From Sindora glabra (Eukaryota; Streptophyta; Magnoliopsida; Fabales; Fabaceae), in NCBI GenBank assembly GCA_020226215.1, contig CM035230.1:4177501-4241500 (forward strand): DNA of 64,000 nt. Reading direction: 5' to 3'. This document shows, piece by piece, positions 57,973 to 64,000 of the stretch; positions within the stretch are counted from its first letter, which is position 1; each line of letters starts with the position of its first letter. The notes beneath the pieces were generated by a model. That model ran no database searches. It had not been told where the DNA came from and saw only the letters and a list, made by a program, of their open reading frames with translations. Position numbers and translations under genes: made by a program.

Positions 57973-59949
57973 TAAAGGATTTAATTTTAATCTACTATTA
58001 ATGTAAATCAATTTTACATTAGTACTTATTTGTATGTTGCCATATCATTAAAAATTATTAAAACTTTTACTGTTGATAAAAATTCATAGTTAATTTTTTA
58101 ATGAGATATTATCTTTTTATTCAATAATAGTATATAAAATTTTTTATTGATAGCGGATCAAATGTAAATTTATATATAAAATTACATATATATATACACA
58201 CACACTTTATAGGTTGCACGGATTAACTATATTAGTTCAACCCAATTAACAACTTGCATAAATTATACAAATTATAATGGGTTATGTATGTTGATTTGAA
58301 TCCATATAACTCGTATTAAAAATTATCACATCAAATGCAATAGGTGTGATGATGAAGTTTAAGTCAATGATTACTTTTTTGTTTTATACATAATTTTTAA
58401 AATTGAATCGATTATTAAACTGGATAACTTATTAGTTTACTTATTCATCGATTGAATAAATTGAGACATTTTAATTATATGTACACAAACATTAGTATTG
58501 TATATTTATAATAACAAGTTATGATAAAACTAAAAAAGTAATACAATATAAATTAATAATATAAATAAATAAGTAATAAGATATAAAAGATATAATAATA
58601 ATTTATGCTAGAAATATTTTGAAAAGTAACAAATTGATTTGAAAATTGTGGAGGTACTACATTTCAATTATTATACAATTGTAAAATTTTTATTTTTTTA
58701 ACAAAAAAAATTGTAATGAATCAATTTATTAATTTTGATCAATTTATATCAATTCTAGTCAATTTGTACCAGTTTTGGCTAATTCACATTGGTTCACATA
58801 TATTTTTTATTCAATACCCTTAATTAGACTTGTTCACCGATCCGATTGGCTAATATGATCTAATTTTTTTTAAAATTATGATTTTATGTTTGTTTATTGG
58901 TTTTGCCTATATATATATATTACCAAAAAAATTTAATATTATATTAAAAAAACTAATATAGTGAAGATGCTGATTATCATAGGAGCTTTTGAAAAAAAAA
59001 AGGGACTACTCAACGTATTTGTGTTTGTACAAAGTCAAGGAAGATAAATATATCACTCATATTTTTGGTTAAATGCATTTATTCATTTCTGGAAGTTCAT
59101 TTTTCGAATTTACATTTACTATTAAATACAGGGTCAATAATTTATATATGGTTATTTATCATAATTGATAGTTGATTCCGATCTCATTAGTTTTTATTCA
59201 TAAATTTCTTGGCTGATGATTAAAACAATATGATCCTATTACTATTTAATCATGCATTATTAGCAATTATAAAGATATGCACATTTCGTCTTTCATTTTT
59301 AGTCAAGACAATACAAAATTTAAAGATTAATATTACTAGACTTATTGATAATCTTAGGAATTAACTATTAGTATAAATCAATTTTATACTATTATTGATT
59401 CATGTATTATTATGTTATTAAAATTTATTAAAATCTTGGATAAAAACTTTTGATTACTTTTGCATTTTTAATAATGTATCATTTTTTGATTACTTTTGCA
59501 TTTTTAATAATTTATCAATTTTCTATTTATTAATAGTGTGAAAATCTTATACAGATAGTGGAATTGTAATCATTATAATTGACTATTATTTTTTTAACTA
59601 CCTTCATTAATATTTATATTACATATTTTCCTGAATTTTAAATAAGATATGTTAGATGTTAGAGGTTGAAATAAATTAGACCAAGTTACCTTTTGCTTGA
59701 AATAAACCAAGTTTACATTAAAAAAAAATTGGGTTACTATAGTTTATAAGTTTGCAACAAGCTTAACATTTGACTTGAGCTGGTACATATATATATATAG
59801 ATTTTTAAAGTCTGACTAAACTTATTAGTTTATATTAGCCTATAATAGTTAGTAAATATGCTCTAACAATACTCTTAGGAGTGGATGTAAGTTGAGCCGA
59901 GTTGGTTCATACAAAAATGTATAGTATGACACAAGGAAATGTTTCAATG
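56833..59949. other. AT-rich intergenic region
   Basis: No gene or RNA is supported on either strand. Contains a long AT microsatellite (57914-57966), a TA/CA microsatellite (58183-58205), and a direct repeat of about 33 bp (CTTTTGCATTTTTAATAAT unit) at 59449-59515. The rest is low in information. Confidence 0.6.
57914..57966. repeat. (AT)n microsatellite
   Basis: An uninterrupted alternating AT run of about 50 bp. Confidence 0.95.
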
Positions 59950-60099
59950 AACTCAATCCACCTTACATGCCTTCTATTCATTTTCCTTTGGCTCTTTAAA
60001 TGCTTGTCGATGTGGATAACAAACTTCTTTGCCTTACAGGTAGTGTTGTCAATTCTCGAAAGTGTGGACCAAAGCATAAAGCTCTTTGTCATAAGTGGA

Positions 60100-61010
60100 A
60101 TAACAAAGAGCTACTCCATTTCACTTTTCACTAAAATATACAAGTGGTCTTCTCTCATGCATCAAAATAGCTCCAATACTACACTTAAGGCATCACACAT
60201 AATTTCAAAAGTTTTAGTAAAATTAGGAAGAGTAAGTAAAGGTAAGGAGCTTAACCTTCCTTTCAATAAATTAGAAGCCTTTTCTTACTCTTCTCCCTAG
60301 TGCATGCTTACATTCATTTCAACCAATTCATTCAAAAGGGAAGCTAGGGTGCAAAAATATTTTATAAATCTTCTATAAAAACTAGTTAACTTATGAAAAT
60401 TTCTTACTTTATTAGCACTCTTAAGGGTAGGCCACTCCTTAATGGTGCAAAACATGGTTCATCAATTTTATAATAATACTCGTGTATTAGAAAAACTAAA
60501 AGGCATAACAAGCCATTCATATAGATTATGTGTTTTATTTTAAAAGTAATTTTCCATTTATCACCATCCTTCACTCTTATTTAATAATATTATTGTTTTA
60601 AATTAAATCTTGAAAAGATATAAGACCTATGTAATTCATTAAGAATGTTATCAAGTTTAGGAATGGAATGTCTATACTTTATAGTGATTTTATTGATTGG
60701 TTGACAATTAACACACATTCTCTATGACCCATTCTTCTTAGGCATAAACAAGATTGGTACCACACAAGGGCTCATGTTTTCTCTTATGTAGCCTTTAGAC
60801 ATGAGGCCTTCTACTTGTCTTGAGATCTTATTAGCTTTTTTTTGGATTAGTGCTATATATAGGACAATTTGGAGTTGAAACTCCTAAAATAAAATCAATT
60901 TAGTATTTTATCCCTCTCCTTAGTGGAGTCTTTTGGAGCCTCCTTTGGGAACACCTATTCATACTCTTACAAAATAGATTTTATTATTTTGGGCAAAATG
61001 AAGTTTTCTC
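60100..61010 (-). pseudogene. RT/RNase H remnant of gypsy copy B
   Basis: Antisense of this stretch aligns with 2555-3690 of copy A at base level, including the RNase H start (CDASSVGI-like, about 60180), the RT palm before YFDD and the fingers (about 60730). Roughly 240 bp corresponding to 2893-3127 are deleted at about 60443. Not translatable for more than short runs. Confidence 0.8.
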
Positions 61011-61249
61011 GGTTAGTGCTTATATAGGCTTCTTTACACATGAGTACAAATATTGTCCTAGAAGAATAATGAGAACTCCTCACATAACTCTGCAAATATA
61101 TTCAATTTTTCATCCTTTTGTTTTAAACTCTCTCCTTTCTTATTTTTCCTGTCTTTCTTTTCATTCATATTCTTTTTCTTTTTCTCACTTTTTTTTTTAT
61201 TTTTTCATACTTTTTTTACACTTTTTCTTTTTCTACTCTTCTCTTTTGC

Positions 61250-62600
61250 ATCTTTACTTGATCTTCATAAGCTTGTTTTTGGGTTAAGGGCTTAAGGGTC
61301 ACCTTCCTCCCATCATATTTAAATTGATACTTATTAAGGATACTATCATATGTAACTTTCTTATTGAATTACTAAGGTCTACCTAGTCAAAGATAGCAAG
61401 CATATATGAGAATGACATCACAAAGTATCTTATTATGGTGTTTTTCAATAGAAAAAATCACTACCATTTGCTTTAACACTTCCATTTCTCTACTGTCATT
61501 CAATCATTGCAATTTATATAGGGTAGGATATTGCTAAATGGATAAAGTTAACTTTTCTATCATGATGGTACTAGCCATATTAGCATTACTTTTGCGATCA
61601 ATGATCACATTACACATCTTACCTTTGAAGTTGTGTTTGGTGTGAAAGATATTTTCTTTTTGTTGTTCTCCTTGCTTTCTAGTTTATACATTCAATGCTC
61701 TCTTAATAATTAAGACATCTCCATCAAAAGGATTTCCACTTTCTTCACTCTACTAATTTGAAGATGTTATGGATTCTTTTACTTCTTTGTCATTTGTAGA
61801 TTCATAGTCTCCATCCTTCAAGATCATGACTTTTTTTTATTGGAAAACTTATTAGCAATGTGCTCTCTCTTGAGATATTTAAAGAATTTAATGTTTAAAT
61901 ATTTTTAAGATTCTTTAACTTTCTTTTTTCCCTTGATATCTTCACTTTTTAATTTGGAAGTAGAATCCTTTTTGTATTTGTTTCTTTAGTCTTCCTTCTT
62001 GTCACTATTCTTCTCCCAAGACTTCTATAAGGAACTTGATTAGGAACCATATTCAAAAAAACTTTTTTCTTCTTAAAATGTCTCTCCTTTTTCATAACCA
62101 TATAAACCATTTCTTCCATATCTTCATAGCATTATAATTTTACCATATTAGCAATTTACCTATTCAAGACATAAAGAAATCTAGCTATTATAGCTTTTTT
62201 ATCCTTCTTCACATTAGCTTTAGACATGATAAGCTCCATCTCTTTGTTTTATTCTTCAACACTCTTGGACCTTGAGTAAGACTTTGCAATTTTTGGCATC
62301 AGTCTCTAGATAATGGCTAGGAATGGATTTCTTCCTCATAATAAACTTCAAATCCTCCTATGTATGAATAAGCCTTTCATGGTTCTTCTAAACATTTGAC
62401 ATGAATTGATCCCACTAAGTAATCATATATTCCAAAAATTCAATGACCACAAGCTTCACTTTTTTTCTTCCAAATAGATGTGGCAATTAAAGACCAACTC
62501 TACTTTTTTTCTCACTCTAGGTAGACATCTAAATCATTTCTTCATTGGAATGAAGGGATCTTCATTTTGATTTTGTTAAGATTATCATCAACTCCTTCTT
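61250..62600 (-). pseudogene. Gag and protease remnant of gypsy copy B
   Basis: Aligns with about 3950-5270 of copy A: the protease active-site area (about 61560-61610), the former zinc knuckle region (about 61850) and the gag core (about 62100-62580). Heavily mutated. Confidence 0.75.
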
Positions 62601-64000
62601 TTCTTTCTCTATCTCCATTTCTTCTTTCATCCTTCCTTTCATTTCTTCTATCATCTCTTCATTTCTCACTTTTATTAGATATATTTGAGCTTTCACTCCC
62701 TTTATCATTATTATTTCCTACCTTTTCTGCTTATCTTTCATTTTGTCTTCTCTATCTTTTTTTCCTTCTTTCACACTTAACTTTTCAAATCTCATATGTA
62801 TCCCATCAAACTGTTCTTGGATGGCTCTTAATATATCATAATTTTTCACACCACCTCTTAACATTTTTTAAAAGATAAACCTACAAAAAAAAGTTAGATA
62901 AAGAGAAGGACCTCACAATAGCACACTATTCACTTAAGTTAGAGGCATTTACACTCATGTTTATACTCTAATAAACACTTTTACCTTTAAATGATCTTAC
63001 ACACTTTTACCTTTTTCCATTATTATCTTTCCTTTATAGTTTTTTTGAAATTAGAGGACAAAACTAACAAGATTCAACATATATAACAAACAATTTCACT
63101 TAACAAAAACTTAACAATCTAATGAGAACTGAATGGCACTTGGAATTCTAGAAAAGGAAACACAAGAAAAGACACAAGGATACAATAAATAATAAAGAAA
63201 CACATTAAGGATTACAAGTATTAATAGAGTAATGGACTTTGTAGAGTATAAAAGAAGTAATGAAAAAGTTAATTCAAAATAAGAAGTTAAAAGATGAAAT
63301 AGAGCACACACTGAACAATTAATTTCTATTTTCAATAACTTCCTTTTTGTTCTTTTTCTTTCTTTTATTTTTTTCACTTTAATTTTCTTTTCCTTGTACT
63401 TTTGATTTTCACTTTTGATAATCGATCTTGATCTTCTTTTTTTTTCTTGCTTTTGATTCATTTTATTTTATTTATTGATTTTGTCTTGATTTGAATCCCT
63501 AGATAATTGTATAACATCTTTTAGTGTTAAGTAAAATAAGATGAAGGGGAACTACAATAAGATATCATAAGTAAGAAGAAGGTACTCAAGTATTATATTT
63601 AGGTACAATGAGTTAAGTTAGCATGTGCCTTGCATTACTTGGGTACTAGATTTAAGTATCATTAAATTAGTGCTCTTTGCCTTTAAAGACTTAACTACTA
63701 CACTTGGGTATTTTGCAACTTTTTGTGCAATACTCAAATAAGGTACTAGATAATTGTAGTTGAACTTTAGATTTTGAACTTCTTTTCAAATAGTATCAAG
63801 GCAAGCTTTCAATCTAATTAGTTTCTAATGGAATTTAATAAATTCAAATATAAATTTGTATAGACTTGAGATATAAAAAGCAAAGAATAATAATGGATTC
63901 AAGATTGGATGCAAAACAAGCTAAAACATAAAATCAAACCAAAAAATTAAAATCAAACATAGGCTAAAATGGAAATTCTACAAAAATAATAATAAAGGAA
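62601..64000 (-). other. Leader region of gypsy copy B
   Basis: Corresponds in position and style to 5520-6830 of copy A, with best base-level match at 62930-63030. No gene is supported; T-rich plus-strand runs give spurious open frames. Confidence 0.6.

Larger units (their letters stand above)
59950..64000 (-). mobile_element. Second, more eroded gypsy element (copy B), truncated
   Basis: Minus-strand relative of copy A. Alignable blocks: 60100-60450 with 2555-2890 (RNase H), 60480-60960 with 3150-3640 (RT), 61250-61640 with 3960-4320 (protease), 61850-62580 with 4500-5260 (gag), 62930-63030 with 5630-5710 (leader). Integrase, 3' LTR and everything left of about 59950 are missing; the 5' LTR must lie beyond the window. 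An internal deletion near 60443 removes the RT segment that holds YFDD in copy A. No long frame survives. Confidence 0.85.

Noticed and set aside
59902..60300. 132-codon plus-strand frame
   Set aside because: Antisense of the gypsy copy B RNase H region, which aligns with copy A on the minus strand.
61069..62878. Hydrophobic plus-strand frames of 72 and 103 codons
   Set aside because: Phe/Ser/Leu-rich translations of T-rich antisense DNA of the gag and leader region.

Overview
The window is plant nuclear DNA, most likely from a eudicot. The evidence is one GT-AG spliced gene whose predicted product has the usual size of plant neutral ceramidases, in a background of Ty3/gypsy and Ty1/copia LTR retrotransposons with plant-type primer sites (tRNA-iMet and tRNA-Asp). 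I cannot name the species from sequence alone. No bacterial, organellar, CRISPR or viral region is visible.

Layout. 1-7636: a decayed minus-strand Ty3/gypsy element (LTRs 242-863 and 6854-7454), followed by a second partial copy of its 3' end, so an LTR-internal-LTR-internal chain. 7637-12305: the 5' part (gag, tRNA-Asp primer site, LTR) of an Athila/Tat-like element; its LTR is split by a solo LTR (9519-10962, target duplication TTATA). 12306-15679: a non-autonomous element with LTRs, primer site and polypurine tract but no coding capacity. 15680-17053: a LINE-type RNase H remnant. 17054-31360: a nearly complete minus-strand Athila-like element with two 1364-bp LTRs, gag, pol, a 397-codon open frame in the env position and a 1445-bp solo LTR (target duplication GCATT) inside gag-pol. 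31733-34282: a 2.55-kb solo LTR (target duplication TTGGC). 34288-39750: AT-rich intergenic DNA, perhaps an eroded LTR.

40380-48677 (+) is the one host gene I can support: a neutral ceramidase in nine coding exons, 780 aa in my reconstruction, every junction GT-AG and in phase. Intron 3 carries a 2.3-kb non-autonomous copia-like element. About 350 bp past the stop codon lies another solo LTR (49032-51496, target duplication TTAAG) of the 31733 family, in the opposite orientation. The gene therefore sits between the arms of a large inverted repeat.

51596-56827 (+) is a complete but stop-riddled Ty1/copia element with LTRs of about 140 bp. 56828-59950 is AT-rich intergenic DNA with an AT microsatellite. 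59950-64000 is a more eroded relative of the first gypsy element, running out of the window.

Functionally the window is a ceramidase gene in a nest of retrotransposons. I found no previously undescribed multi-gene system. The most unusual structure is a GC-rich hairpin-forming module (ACACGGGG...CCCCGTGT). It is arrayed inside the Athila-like element and also lies in a roughly 350-bp block shared by the LTRs of two otherwise unrelated families.
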